From contig JAILHX010000066.1 in NCBI GenBank assembly GCA_024695565.1, forward strand, positions 20,361-84,360: 64,000 nt of DNA, read 5' to 3'. This document shows positions 17,735-26,739 of this stretch, piece by piece (position 1 is the stretch's first letter; each line of letters opens with the position of its first letter). Made by a program: the position numbers and the translations under genes. The notes below the pieces were generated by a model. It made no database searches. It was not told where the DNA came from and saw nothing but the letters and a program-made list of their open reading frames with translations. Origin of the DNA: Saccharofermentans sp. GTDB lineage: Bacteria; Bacillota_A; Clostridia; Saccharofermentanales; Saccharofermentanaceae.

Positions 17735-20700
17735 ATGGCAGATAATAAAAAAGTTCAGGAAGAAGTTAATACCCAGCCTGCGAAAAAACGCAAACCAATT
17801 GTTTCTGTCTTAATCGGACTGCTTAACGCGTTCCTTATCTTTAATCTCAGTGTTCTGACCGAACTTACCCTGGTCACTTTGTTCGTATCTGAGATTTCCA
17901 AAGATATCGATTATGAGCAGTTTTTCGTTCTCGACTTTATAGATATCAATGAGTTCATCCAGTCAGTTGCACCGCTGATAATCTGTCTGGTCCTTCTGGT
18001 AATATTCATGGCGCTTACGTTCGTTGCGAACATGAAGAAGATCAGAACGGCATTCTTATCGATTGGCATATCCTTCGGTATTTGCAGCACAGTAAATCTC
18101 GTGCTTGGTCTGCTTAGTCCGAAATTGATTTCTGTCCTTCCGTATTCTTTCCGTGAGATGACTGCAAATAAGGTATCAGTATTTGAGAGTCTTACTGTTT
18201 TCAGCACTTTCGGTCTTATGCTCATAGCTTCCTTGTTTATTTCTATATTCATGGTTATCAGTTATGTTAGGAAAGGCAAGAAGAAATCATTTAAGAGAAA
18301 TCTCATTGGTATTATTGCTGGCTTTATTTGTGTAACTATTGTTTTCACGGCAATTGGTTTTGTTGTTCTTTTGCCGAAGAATGATGCTAAGTTACCTGAA
18401 ACACATTTGGATGATCAGATCACTAAACTGACAACTGATAACGAAGATATAGATTTTGATGAAGAAACAGGAATGCTCTATGTCAATTGTGAAATTGTAG
18501 TTGTTGCAGAATTAGACGCTTCTGAGAGTGACATTGAAGATTTAGCAGATGCGCAGAATGTAAAACTTGATAAGTCAATGGCAGATATTGGCATATATAA
18601 ATTCACTTATCCTGAGTCAATGGAATATGATGAGCTTCAGAACAAAGTCTTAAAGATTAGGAGAAATGAGTATGTCAGCGATGCATATATCAATGTAGTC
18701 ACATTGCTGAAGTCTGATGATGAAGGTTCTGAGGCTACATCGGTATATCCTGAAGATAATTGGCAGGGAGATAATTGGAATGTATCCGTTCCGCGCGGAA
18801 ACAACTGGGGAATGGAAGCTATTGATGCTCCAGATGCATGGTTTTATCTAGACGAGATGCAGAAGGTTCGCGTTGGCCTGATAGATTGCGTCCCCAATAC
18901 TGAACACCCTGATCTGGTTAATATGTTTAAAGATGCTACATTTACCAGCATTAATTCTGAAACGGGAGTTAAAGAGATTAATGCTTATAAGATTGAGCCT
19001 ACGGAAGATCATGGTTCTCATGTAGCAGGAATAATGGATGCAGACTGGAATAACGGAATCGGTGTATCCGGCGTTATGGGCGGAAAAGGTGATCTGTATT
19101 TCAGTGGTGTCTATTATGATGGAGACACAGGTTTATTCCCTGTTACAGGTTATAACTACCTGTTAGCACTTAAGACGCTTATAGATAAAGATGTTCAAGT
19201 AATTAATATAAGTCTTGGAATAGTCGATCCGACTATTTTTGCTGCCAGCCACGGAAATCAGAATGCGATTGACTATATGACTGTTCAAGCAAATATCTTA
19301 GATGACGGTTTGTCCAGAGTGATTGCATCAAGAGAAGCGCAAGGTAAAAAAGATTTTGTAATTTGTGTAGCTGCTGGAAATACCAATGGTTATCAATTTT
19401 ATAAAGACGATAGAGAACCATATGGTTATCGCGATTATTGGATTCCTTTAGATTCTATAAGTGGAAATCTGCCTGAAAGCGGAAATGCACTTGCTTATTA
19501 TGCCAATATTGTTCAAATGACTCATAGCGAAGCTGTTGTAGATCGTATCATTTGTGTCGGTGCTGTAGAGATTGATAATACTAATTCCACTAGGTTTGGT
19601 ACTCGTTATCGCTACACGGATTATTCAAATGAAGGATCGCGAGTAGATATAGTAGCACCGGGAAGTGATATTTATAGCTGTTATGATGAGGGATATGGTT
19701 TCATGTCCGGAACCTCAATGGCAACACCTCATGTTTCAGGTGTGGCAGGTCTTGTTTTCGCATGCAATCCTGATCTGACAGGACCTCAGGTTAAGGCAAT
19801 TCTTCTGGCATCTACTACAGGCCGTTACTATTACTACGAAGGTTATTCCGGAATGGTCAATGCGAAGATGGCTGTAGTCAACGCTATCCAGACAAAGGAT
19901 AAGCCTGTTGAGAGGGTAATCAGATCAGCAGGAGCAGGCGGACTTGATCTCTGCTTTGTTGTAGATACAACAGGTTCCATGGGTGACGATATTGATAATG
20001 CGAAGGAAAACATGACTGAGATCCTCTCCCATCTGTCAGAAAAGACTACTGATTATAGAGTTGCCATTGTAGACTATCGTGATTTTCCTTCAAGAACCTA
20101 TGATTCCGATGACTACCCTTATAAAGTTCAGCTGGATTTCACGAGTGACAATTCAACGATCCAGTCAGCCATTAACAGATTGAGTCTCGGTTATGGCGGC
20201 GATGAAGAGGAGACTGTTTATTCCGGTCTTATGGCAGCGGCAAATCTCGAGTGGAGACCGGATGCCAAGAAGGTAATCATTATCCTTGGTGATGCCCCGC
20301 CGCTTGATCCTGAACCTGAGACGGGTTACACATACAACGATGTCGTAAGTGCACTATTGAGTTCTGATATAGGAATCGATTACGGCCGTTCTGATTCCAG
20401 AGTTACCGATTCAATGGACTACAGCGTTATCAATGTCTACTCGATCGGAACAAGTGCAAGTTATGAAGCTGAAGAATTCTTCGAAGATATATCTGAAGTT
20501 ACGGGCGGCAGTTATGCTTCGGTTGCTGATGCGTCAGGCGTTAGCGATGCCATAATTGAGTCAATTGATCAGATAGAGATTATACCCACTGCTACTGCCA
20601 AGGCGGAGTTTGGTGATTCTCTGGCAGGTCTGCCGATCGATATCTATCAGGGCGGTGCGTACAGGTTTACTGTCGTACCTGATGAGAATGGCTTTTTTGA

Positions 20701-21181
20701 ATTGGAAAATATTGAACCCGATATGTATCATTGGGAGTGTCCTGAAATGCTTACCGGAGGTTCAATGGAGATCGAGACCGATGAGAAGTTTGCTTCGATC
20801 AGAACGAAGCAGGAATATTGGTTCAATCCCGCTATTTCAGCCTGGAGAGATAACAAGACCAAGATCGTTTCTTTGTCAGAACTATCAGCTCTTCTGATAT
20901 TGTTTGTACCCTTGATCCTGGCTATGGCATTCGTCAGTCTTGCCAATAAGATGCATGAGAAGCGTCTGGCGGCTCCGAAAACTGTTAAAAAACCAGTTGC
21001 AAATAAACCAAATAGTGAGATAACTAATTCCGGAAGCGGTCAGGCTCAGTCCGGGAACGTTTCAAAGATAAAGACAGAACCCAAAGCTCAGGGAATCATC
21101 TGTCCGAACTGCGGAAAGACTCTGGAGCGCAATGACAGATTCTGCGGTTACTGCGGTTCACAGTTAGGAGATAAAAATTAA
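17735..21181 (+). CDS. membrane subtilase (S8) / von Willebrand A / zinc-ribbon fusion
   Basis: The 1148-aa protein has several N-terminal membrane helices (about 18-225) and an S8 serine protease domain (about 340-720). The protease has a complete triad: D384 (GLIDCVP), H426 (DHGSHVAG) and S661 (GTSMATPHVSG). A von Willebrand A domain follows, with a MIDAS motif DTTGSM from D744. Next come a beta-rich segment, a C-terminal helix (about 1045-1065) and a cytoplasmic zinc ribbon (CPNCGK...FCGYCG, about 1122-1143). The protease and VWA parts should face outward. An ATG at 17735 with GAGAGGTG upstream is preferred over a TTG at 17705. The protease half looks more AT-rich than the VWA half, hinting at domain shuffling. 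The substrate is unknown. The ribbon links it to the two genes upstream. Confidence 0.88.
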   Translation: MADNKKVQEEVNTQPAKKRKPIVSVLIGLLNAFLIFNLSVLTELTLVTLFVSEISKDIDYEQFFVLDFIDINEFIQSVAPLIICLVLLVIFMALTFVANMKKIRTAFLSIGISFGICSTVNLVLGLLSPKLISVLPYSFREMTANKVSVFESLTVFSTFGLMLIASLFISIFMVISYVRKGKKKSFKRNLIGIIAGFICVTIVFTAIGFVVLLPKNDAKLPETHLDDQITKLTTDNEDIDFDEETGMLYVNCEIVVVAELDASESDIEDLADAQNVKLDKSMADIGIYKFTYPESMEYDELQNKVLKIRRNEYVSDAYINVVTLLKSDDEGSEATSVYPEDNWQGDNWNVSVPRGNNWGMEAIDAPDAWFYLDEMQKVRVGLIDCVPNTEHPDLVNMFKDATFTSINSETGVKEINAYKIEPTEDHGSHVAGIMDADWNNGIGVSGVMGGKGDLYFSGVYYDGDTGLFPVTGYNYLLALKTLIDKDVQVINISLGIVDPTIFAASHGNQNAIDYMTVQANILDDGLSRVIASREAQGKKDFVICVAAGNTNGYQFYKDDREPYGYRDYWIPLDSISGNLPESGNALAYYANIVQMTHSEAVVDRIICVGAVEIDNTNSTRFGTRYRYTDYSNEGSRVDIVAPGSDIYSCYDEGYGFMSGTSMATPHVSGVAGLVFACNPDLTGPQVKAILLASTTGRYYYYEGYSGMVNAKMAVVNAIQTKDKPVERVIRSAGAGGLDLCFVVDTTGSMGDDIDNAKENMTEILSHLSEKTTDYRVAIVDYRDFPSRTYDSDDYPYKVQLDFTSDNSTIQSAINRLSLGYGGDEEETVYSGLMAAANLEWRPDAKKVIIILGDAPPLDPEPETGYTYNDVVSALLSSDIGIDYGRSDSRVTDSMDYSVINVYSIGTSASYEAEEFFEDISEVTGGSYASVADASGVSDAIIESIDQIEIIPTATAKAEFGDSLAGLPIDIYQGGAYRFTVVPDENGFFELENIEPDMYHWECPEMLTGGSMEIETDEKFASIRTKQEYWFNPAISAWRDNKTKIVSLSELSALLILFVPLILAMAFVSLANKMHEKRLAAPKTVKKPVANKPNSEITNSGSGQAQSGNVSKIKTEPKAQGIICPNCGKTLERNDRFCGYCGSQLGDKN

Positions 21182-21222
21182 CAGCATTAACATTGCTTAG
21201 TGTTGTATTAGGAGGTAAATAT

Positions 21223-22890
21223 ATGAAAAAATGGTTGGCGATTATTCTCAGCGTCTGCATGCTGGTCGGGTTGGTTGCCTGTGCCGGAGGCGGCGGAGTT
21301 GAGGTCCCTTCGAAGAGTGATGCAAGAAGAGCCGCTGAGAAGAAGTATGACATGGATTTTGTTTTGGACGAACAGTATATCGCTAATGACGGATCCAGTG
21401 CAGAGTGGGTGTTCATTTCCGAGGATGAGACACTCAAGGTAACAGTTTCCTGGGATGCGAAACACCCTGATGAGTTCGATTTTGAAGATAAAGAACTCAA
21501 GAGTGGTGATTCCGGCAGAGAAACGACAGAACCGGATGAGACTGATGCTACGACCCGTGATTCTTCCGCTGCTACCACAGAGGCGACCGTGGCAACAACT
21601 ACTACATCAGATCCTTATTATGATCCTGATGCTCCTACATACGGTTACGGTTCACAGGTTATCAATCTCTGGTCATTCACAGTTGAGATCCCTAACATGG
21701 TAGCTAAGTTCATTGAGCTCCATCCTGATTTTGCTGAGAGGTACACCGTTAAGTGTACGATCACAGCTACTGACGGCGGTGCTTATCAGACAGCTCTCGA
21801 CGCAGCTCTTGCAGCCGGTGGTGATTCAGCTCCTGACATCTATGCAGCTGAGGCAGCATTCATCCTCAAGTATACACAGGGCGATATGTCACAGTATGCA
21901 GCTACTTATAAGGACCTTGGTATCGATGTGGATACGAAGATCGCTGAAGCAGAAATTGCTCCTTACACTGTCGACATCGGTTCACGTGACGGTGAGGTAG
22001 TTGCTCTTGGTTATCAGGCAACAGGCGGTGCAATGATCTACAGAGCTTCCATTGCTGAGGATGTTTTCGGTACATCTGATCCTGCCGAGATCGAGAAGAT
22101 CGTTGGCGCAGGCTCAGGCAACTGGGATAAGTTCTGGGAAGCAGCTTATGATCTTAAGAGCTATGGATACTCTATCGTATCCGGTGCTGACGACATGTGG
22201 AACGTATGTGAGAAGTCTGCTTCACAGGCTTGGCTCAGCGGTGACGATGTTGTTATCGCTCCTGAGAGAGAAGAATTCCTTGATATCGCCAAGAAGCTGA
22301 AGGACGAGGGACTTTCCAATGACACAGGTTCCTGGTCTGAGGCTTGGTACGCAGATATGGCAGATTCTAACGTATTCTGCTTCTTCGGACCTGCCTGGCT
22401 CATCAACTACGTAATGATCGGTAACTGCGGCGGTGAGGCTGCTGGTGAAGGTTCTTACGGTGACTGGAGAGTCTGCACTCCGCCTGTCGGTTTCTTCTGG
22501 GGCGGCACATGGGTTCTTGCCAACAAGGATACTGATGTTGAAACAGGTGTTGCAGCAATCATTGAGTGGATCACACTTGACACATCTGAGACAGGTCTCC
22601 AGTACCTCTGGGCTAATGACATGATGGGCAACGGCGCTAAGGATACAGTTGCCTCAGGCGTAGTAATGGCTAAGTCTGACGGAACACTTCCTTTCTGCGG
22701 CGGCCAGAATATATTCCCTGTATTCATCGCCGGTAATGCCAATGCTTCCGGTAAGGCTATGACTCAGTATGACGAGTCTATCAATACTTACTTCAAGGAT
22801 GCAGCTACACAGTACGCTAACGGCGAGATCGATAGAGACGCAGCTATCGAAATGTTCAGGGAAAACGTTGAGTGGGCATTTGGATTCTGA
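21223..22890 (+). CDS. extracellular solute-binding lipoprotein (orphan, family 1-like)
   Basis: The 555-aa lipoprotein has a signal peptide ending in the lipobox LVACAGG. An N-terminal module of about 65 residues follows (VPSKSDARRAAEKKYDMDF to about FDFED), then a Thr-rich linker and a solute-binding domain from about residue 140. AGGAGGT stands before the ATG at 21223. The protein is closely related over its full length to the product at 23018, so the pair arose by tandem duplication. No permease or ATPase is adjacent. The ligand is unknown; the fold suggests a sugar or oligosaccharide. Confidence 0.85.
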   Translation: MKKWLAIILSVCMLVGLVACAGGGGVEVPSKSDARRAAEKKYDMDFVLDEQYIANDGSSAEWVFISEDETLKVTVSWDAKHPDEFDFEDKELKSGDSGRETTEPDETDATTRDSSAATTEATVATTTTSDPYYDPDAPTYGYGSQVINLWSFTVEIPNMVAKFIELHPDFAERYTVKCTITATDGGAYQTALDAALAAGGDSAPDIYAAEAAFILKYTQGDMSQYAATYKDLGIDVDTKIAEAEIAPYTVDIGSRDGEVVALGYQATGGAMIYRASIAEDVFGTSDPAEIEKIVGAGSGNWDKFWEAAYDLKSYGYSIVSGADDMWNVCEKSASQAWLSGDDVVIAPEREEFLDIAKKLKDEGLSNDTGSWSEAWYADMADSNVFCFFGPAWLINYVMIGNCGGEAAGEGSYGDWRVCTPPVGFFWGGTWVLANKDTDVETGVAAIIEWITLDTSETGLQYLWANDMMGNGAKDTVASGVVMAKSDGTLPFCGGQNIFPVFIAGNANASGKAMTQYDESINTYFKDAATQYANGEIDRDAAIEMFRENVEWAFGF

Positions 22891-22913
22891 TAATTTCTGA
22901 TTACTGAGCAGGT

Positions 22914-22942
22914 AGGGGCAGTCTGATGCAGGCTGCCCCTTT
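22914..22942 (+). terminator. intrinsic terminator
   Basis: AGGGGCAG and CTGCCCCT form an 8-bp stem with an 11-nt loop, followed by a short T-run. It ends the first solute-binding gene. Confidence 0.6.
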
Positions 22943-23017
22943 GATATTTAAGATGAATTGTTGCGGCAGAAACTGTCTTGATGAATAATAACTAATAAAT
23001 ATGGGGAGGGAAGAATC

Positions 23018-24664
23018 ATGAGGAAATTATTGGCTGTTATTCTCAGCATTACCATGCTGCTCGGACTTGCCGCATGTAATGTAGGCAATGTAAGCGAAGA
23101 GGAAATCGAGGTGCCTTCGAGGAAAGATGCCAGAAGAGCTGCCGAGCGCGAATATAATATGGAATTTGTTTTCGATGACGAGGACATATCTTCCTCTGGC
23201 TCAAAAGCAAAGTGGGTATTCATTTCAGAAGACGGAACTCTTGAAGTAACGGTCACTTGGAAGGCTAAAGATCCGGATGAATTTGATTTCGATGACAGGG
23301 TGCTCATTGAACCTACCGTGACGACTGAAACGACAGTTGAAGAACCGACTGTGACTACCACATATTACGATCCGTACGATGACATGTATGATGACGGCGG
23401 GTTTCACATGGAAATCGGCTCGGGTTCTGAAGTTATCAATCTGTGGTCATGCTCAGATGAACTTCCTGCGATCGTAATGAGATACATAATGTACTATCCG
23501 GAGTTTGGTGAGAAATACACTGTTTATTGCACTGAGTACGATACCTATGGCGGCGAATATCAGGTGCATCTTGATCAGGCTCTTGTTGCAGGAGGTGATA
23601 ATGCTCCTGATATTTACGCGGTCGAGTCTGACTTCGCAGCAAAATACACACAGGGTGACATGAGTGTTTATGCTGCAAGATATAAGGATATCGGTATCGA
23701 TGTAGACCAGATGATCTCTGATGCAGAGATCGCTCAGTATATCGTTGATGTAGGCACGCGTGACGGTGATGTTGTGGCACTTGCTTATCAGGCAACAGGC
23801 GGGGCGATGATATACAGAGCGTCGATTGCTGAAGAAGTGTTCGGCACATCCGATCCTGATGAGATAGCTGCAATTGTCGGCGGCGGTTCTGGAAACTGGG
23901 ATAAGTTCCTGGATGCTGCAGAGGCGCTTAAGGATCGTGGATATTCGATCGTATCAGGTGTGCAGGATATATGGCAGGCTTGCGAGACGTCTAATACTGA
24001 TCCGTGGGTATTAGACGGCTATGATGTTTATCTTGCTCCGGAAAGGGAAGCTTATCTGGATGTAGGTAAGATCCTCTATGACGAAGGTTATACCAACGGA
24101 ACGAATAACTGGTATGAAGAATGGTACGATGATATGGAAGATTCTAACGTATTCTGTTACTTAGGACCTGCGTGGTTTCTCAACTACATAATGATCGGCA
24201 ACTGCGGCGGTTACAGTTACGGAGAAGGTTCTTACGGTGACTGGAGAATCTGTGTTCCGCCTGTCGGTTTCTTCTGGGGCGGTACCTGGGTCCTTGCCAA
24301 TAAGGATACGGATATGGCTGAAGGTGTTGCTGAACTTATCGAATGGATCACTCTTGATACTTCTGACACAGGTCTTCAGTATCTCTGGGCTAATGATCTG
24401 ATAAGTATGGGCGGATATGATTCTGTTGCTTCAGGCGTAGTTATGGATAAGTGTTATTTTGATTGTGCCTTCTTAGGCGGTCAGGATATGTTCGGTGTAT
24501 ATCGTGCCTGTGATGACCTCGCAACAGGCAAGGGTGTCTGCCAGTATGATCCGGATGCGAATGCTTACTTCCAGGCTGAAGCAGATAATTATATTATCGG
24601 CGACATAGACAGAAACGAAGCGCTGCAATCTTTCTATGACTATATGTACGAAGATGTGGTGTAG
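23018..24664 (+). CDS. extracellular solute-binding lipoprotein, paralogue of the preceding gene
   Basis: The 548-aa lipoprotein has the lipobox LAACN. It shares the same N-terminal module as its neighbour (VPSRKDARRAAEREYNMEF...FDFDD), a Thr-rich linker and the solute-binding domain. Long identical stretches such as VASGVVM and PPVGFFWGGTWVLANKDTD show recent common origin. GGGGAGGG precedes the ATG. The terminator after the first copy suggests separate expression. No transporter partners are nearby, so it either feeds a distant permease or acts as a binding or sensor protein. Confidence 0.85.
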   Translation: MRKLLAVILSITMLLGLAACNVGNVSEEEIEVPSRKDARRAAEREYNMEFVFDDEDISSSGSKAKWVFISEDGTLEVTVTWKAKDPDEFDFDDRVLIEPTVTTETTVEEPTVTTTYYDPYDDMYDDGGFHMEIGSGSEVINLWSCSDELPAIVMRYIMYYPEFGEKYTVYCTEYDTYGGEYQVHLDQALVAGGDNAPDIYAVESDFAAKYTQGDMSVYAARYKDIGIDVDQMISDAEIAQYIVDVGTRDGDVVALAYQATGGAMIYRASIAEEVFGTSDPDEIAAIVGGGSGNWDKFLDAAEALKDRGYSIVSGVQDIWQACETSNTDPWVLDGYDVYLAPEREAYLDVGKILYDEGYTNGTNNWYEEWYDDMEDSNVFCYLGPAWFLNYIMIGNCGGYSYGEGSYGDWRICVPPVGFFWGGTWVLANKDTDMAEGVAELIEWITLDTSDTGLQYLWANDLISMGGYDSVASGVVMDKCYFDCAFLGGQDMFGVYRACDDLATGKGVCQYDPDANAYFQAEADNYIIGDIDRNEALQSFYDYMYEDVV

Positions 24665-24734
24665 AATCTTTAATGCAACATTCTCGATGACACATCTGTA
24701 TTAATGGTATAAAAAACGAAACGGAGAATCAAAA

Positions 24735-25439
24735 ATGAAAAGCATTACAAAGGTTTTGGCATTAGGTCTTTGTGCAGGTCTCCTTACAAGCTGCATTACG
24801 GCATGTTCAGACAGTTCTGTTAATTTCAATGCCAGGGTGAATGTCAACGGATCAGAGATCATCAACACGCAGATCAGTTCTGAGAACTGGACAGCAGTGG
24901 AGAATATGGAGATAACAAGTGCATACAGAGGAATGTTCGCAGAAGCAGTAGGCGAACTTGACGGTTATATGTATGAGCCGGTTGCTTTGCTCGCTACAAA
25001 GACAGGATCAGGCACAACATACTGCTTCCTTAGCAAAGGTACTGTTGTTACCCAGGATCCGGTGACAACATTAAAGCTTACTTACATCAAGCTTGACGAT
25101 AACGGCACTGCAAGCTTCGTTGAAGACGAGGATCTTGTGCTTCCCGGTACTGGTGACGGAATGAGCGTAGGCAGCTGGGCAAACGCTGATTCGATCGAGA
25201 TAACAGATGATATTAAAGCTGTGGTCGATAAGGCTTCTGAGACACTTACAGGCGCTACATATGTGCCGGTCGCTTACATGGGTTCCCAGGTTGTAGCAGG
25301 AACCAATCACGCGATCTTCTGCAAGGTTGTTCCTTCCACGGCAGGCGGTAACAGCGATGCTGCATTTGCGATCGTATATATCTACGAAGATCTTCAGGGC
25401 AACTGTGAGATCACAAGCACAACAGATGTAGATATCTGA
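24735..25439 (+). CDS. hypothetical lipoprotein
   Basis: The 234-aa protein has a signal peptide with candidate lipoboxes LTSC (residue 19) or ITAC (23), then a beta-rich secreted domain. Two related blocks, ENWTAVENMEITSAY...YEPVALLATKTGSGTTYCF and later TGATYVPVAYMGSQVVAGTNHAIFC, suggest an internal duplication. I do not recognise a family. A GGAGAA site precedes the ATG, and a strong terminator follows. Confidence 0.7.
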   Translation: MKSITKVLALGLCAGLLTSCITACSDSSVNFNARVNVNGSEIINTQISSENWTAVENMEITSAYRGMFAEAVGELDGYMYEPVALLATKTGSGTTYCFLSKGTVVTQDPVTTLKLTYIKLDDNGTASFVEDEDLVLPGTGDGMSVGSWANADSIEITDDIKAVVDKASETLTGATYVPVAYMGSQVVAGTNHAIFCKVVPSTAGGNSDAAFAIVYIYEDLQGNCEITSTTDVDI

Positions 25440-25466
25440 CAGCGCTGTTGAATGATTAAGATTTTG

Positions 25467-25504
25467 ATCTCCCGCAGACTTTTAAGTACTGCGGGAGATT
25501 TTTT
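25467..25504 (+). terminator. strong intrinsic terminator
   Basis: ATCTCCCGCAG and CTGCGGGAGAT form a perfect 11-bp stem with an 11-nt loop, followed by a run of six T at 25499-25504. It terminates the small lipoprotein gene. The reverse strand lacks a T-run. Confidence 0.88.
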
Positions 25505-26345
25505 ACTTAACTGATATTCCCAGCAGATGCCCTGATAATCCGATTATCTCTTCGTGTCCGTCCAAGAGCCTTATGGTATTCATCAGAGCTTCTCTTGAAG
25601 TCTCATTGTCCCATAGGTTATCAAGATCTTTTGCAAGCCAGGCACCACCCATGATGCCGTGAACTTCAGTATCTTTGAATCCGCCTTCTTCAAGTTCTGA
25701 TCTTAGTGCTGCAGCCGAATGGAAATGCGCGCTCCCGATACCTTTGTAGTACTTGTGATCAGGATTAACGTGGCAGCCGTCAGAAAGTTCGCGTTCAATC
25801 ATATTGATGAATTCCGGATCTTCGAGCCGGTTGTACTCGCTCCCCGGTGAATAAACGGTTATGTTATGCAGAAGACATGAGAAGGGAGTAAGTGCTGCCG
25901 TGTAGATCTTGCCGCCGGGCTTAAGAAGGCGGTAACTCTCACGCAGAGCTTTGATCCTCTCACCGTGATCTGTTATGTGATATATGGGACCCATAAGAAG
26001 TACTGCATCTGCGCTGGCGCTTCTTCTTGGCACTGACCTCGCATCGCATACTTCTCTGGACTCTAGTTTAAACCCTTTATATTCATCAGCGAGCATGTCA
26101 CTCATCTCAATGTTTTTCGCTGACATATCGAAAAGATGCACTTCATAACCTAAGGTCGTCAGCCACCATGCGTATTCACCGTAAGCTCCGCCGATGTCGT
26201 ATATAACAGCAGGCGGCTTTGGCAGACTCTCAAGCAGGAGTTCTTTTGTCCTGTCAAATTCTATGCGGCCGATCCCGGTGCGCAGTCTGTTGAATTCCAG
26301 TCCGGCATCGTAGTATGCCGTAGCGGATATGTCTATTGCATTCAT
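25503..26345 (-). CDS. class I SAM-dependent methyltransferase
   Basis: The 280-aa protein has the SAM-binding motif YDIGGAYGEYAWWLTTLGYEVHLFDMS (motif I, about residues 44-70) and a motif II/III region DAVLLMGPIYHIT and LLKPGGKIY typical of Methyltransf_11/25-type enzymes. AAAGGAGAA precedes the ATG. The substrate is not evident. The upstream region holds a promoter, a short leader peptide and a terminator-like attenuator. Such a layout often controls genes induced by ribosome-targeting antibiotics or amino-acid shortage, so a link to translation stress is plausible but unproven. Confidence 0.82.
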   Translation of the reverse strand: MNAIDISATAYYDAGLEFNRLRTGIGRIEFDRTKELLLESLPKPPAVIYDIGGAYGEYAWWLTTLGYEVHLFDMSAKNIEMSDMLADEYKGFKLESREVCDARSVPRRSASADAVLLMGPIYHITDHGERIKALRESYRLLKPGGKIYTAALTPFSCLLHNITVYSPGSEYNRLEDPEFINMIERELSDGCHVNPDHKYYKGIGSAHFHSAAALRSELEEGGFKDTEVHGIMGGAWLAKDLDNLWDNETSREALMNTIRLLDGHEEIIGLSGHLLGISVK

Positions 26346-26415
26346 GTTTTTCTCCTTTCAGAATCAAGTTTTGCTGTCGGTACTTTTCTTCCTGCAGATG
26401 ATCTTCCTGCGGCAT
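26254..26415 (-). CDS. possible second short upstream ORF overlapping the methyltransferase start
   Basis: A 53-codon frame begins with an ATG at 26415, behind an excellent ribosome site (AAAGGAGGTG, 7-nt spacing). It runs out of frame across the methyltransferase start codon and ends inside that gene. The peptide (starting MPQEDHLQEEKYRQQ) has no family I recognise. It could couple or limit translation of the methyltransferase. The strong ribosome site is the only support. Confidence 0.35.
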   Translation of the reverse strand: MPQEDHLQEEKYRQQNLILKGEKHECNRHIRYGILRCRTGIQQTAHRDRPHRI

Positions 26416-26430
26416 ACTGACACCTCCTTT

Positions 26431-26475
26431 CCTAAAAACAAAAACGGTCAGCAGCTAATGGACTGCTGACCGTTT
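26431..26475 (-). terminator. attenuator hairpin upstream of the methyltransferase
   Basis: AAACGGTCAGCAG (26442-26454) and CTGCTGACCGTTT (26463-26475) form a perfect 13-bp stem with an 8-nt loop. On the minus strand it is followed by TTGTTTTT, a full intrinsic terminator. It lies between the leader peptide and the coding region, so read-through must be regulated. An 8-nt segment in the leader ORF (TCAGCAGC) can pair with the 3' arm and act as antiterminator. Confidence 0.82.
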
Positions 26476-26527
26476 GAAATCCGATACTTAAGTGATTTAT
26501 GTACGTGGTAAACCCGGCCAGATGTCC

Positions 26528-26584
26528 TTAACTGACAACGGCCTGCTGCTGATTCATAACTGATGTTCTTAATGAACCGCGCAT
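26528..26584 (-). CDS. putative leader peptide MRGSLRTSVMNQQQAVVS
   Basis: An 18-codon ORF sits directly downstream of a consensus promoter and has a strong site (CGGAGGT, about 9 nt before the ATG). It contains three consecutive CAG glutamine codons. These codons overlap the RNA segment that can compete with the terminator stem. This matches classical attenuation or drug-induced stalling leaders in layout. The signal sensed is not known. Confidence 0.65.
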   Translation of the reverse strand: MRGSLRTSVMNQQQAVVS

Positions 26585-26612
26585 TGATTAATACCTCCGT
26601 GTGATTTCCGAG

Positions 26613-26641
26613 AGTATAGAGCAGCAGTGGATTTGTGTCAA
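26613..26641 (-). promoter_or_regulatory. promoter of leader/methyltransferase unit
   Basis: On the minus strand a perfect -35 TTGACA (26636-26641), a 17-bp spacer and TATACT (26613-26618). The start should be near 26606, giving a leader of about 260 nt before the methyltransferase. Confidence 0.8.
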
Positions 26642-26680
26642 GAACACAGTTGACAATCAGAAACGGCATTCGAATATAAA

Positions 26681-26716
26681 TTAAAAACCCCTCTTACGGA
26701 ATTCTGAAGAGGGGTT
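26681..26716 (-). terminator. intrinsic terminator after the GntR gene
   Basis: AACCCCTCTT and AAGAGGGGTT form a 10-bp stem with an 11-nt loop. On the minus strand it is followed by a T-run. Confidence 0.8.
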
Positions 26717-26739
26717 GTTGATACATGATCAAGTATTAC

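Noticed and set aside
26448..26669. 73-codon minus-strand frame spanning the methyltransferase leader region
   Set aside because: It runs through the promoter and terminator stem and starts upstream of the -35. The promoter, leader peptide and attenuator explain the region better.
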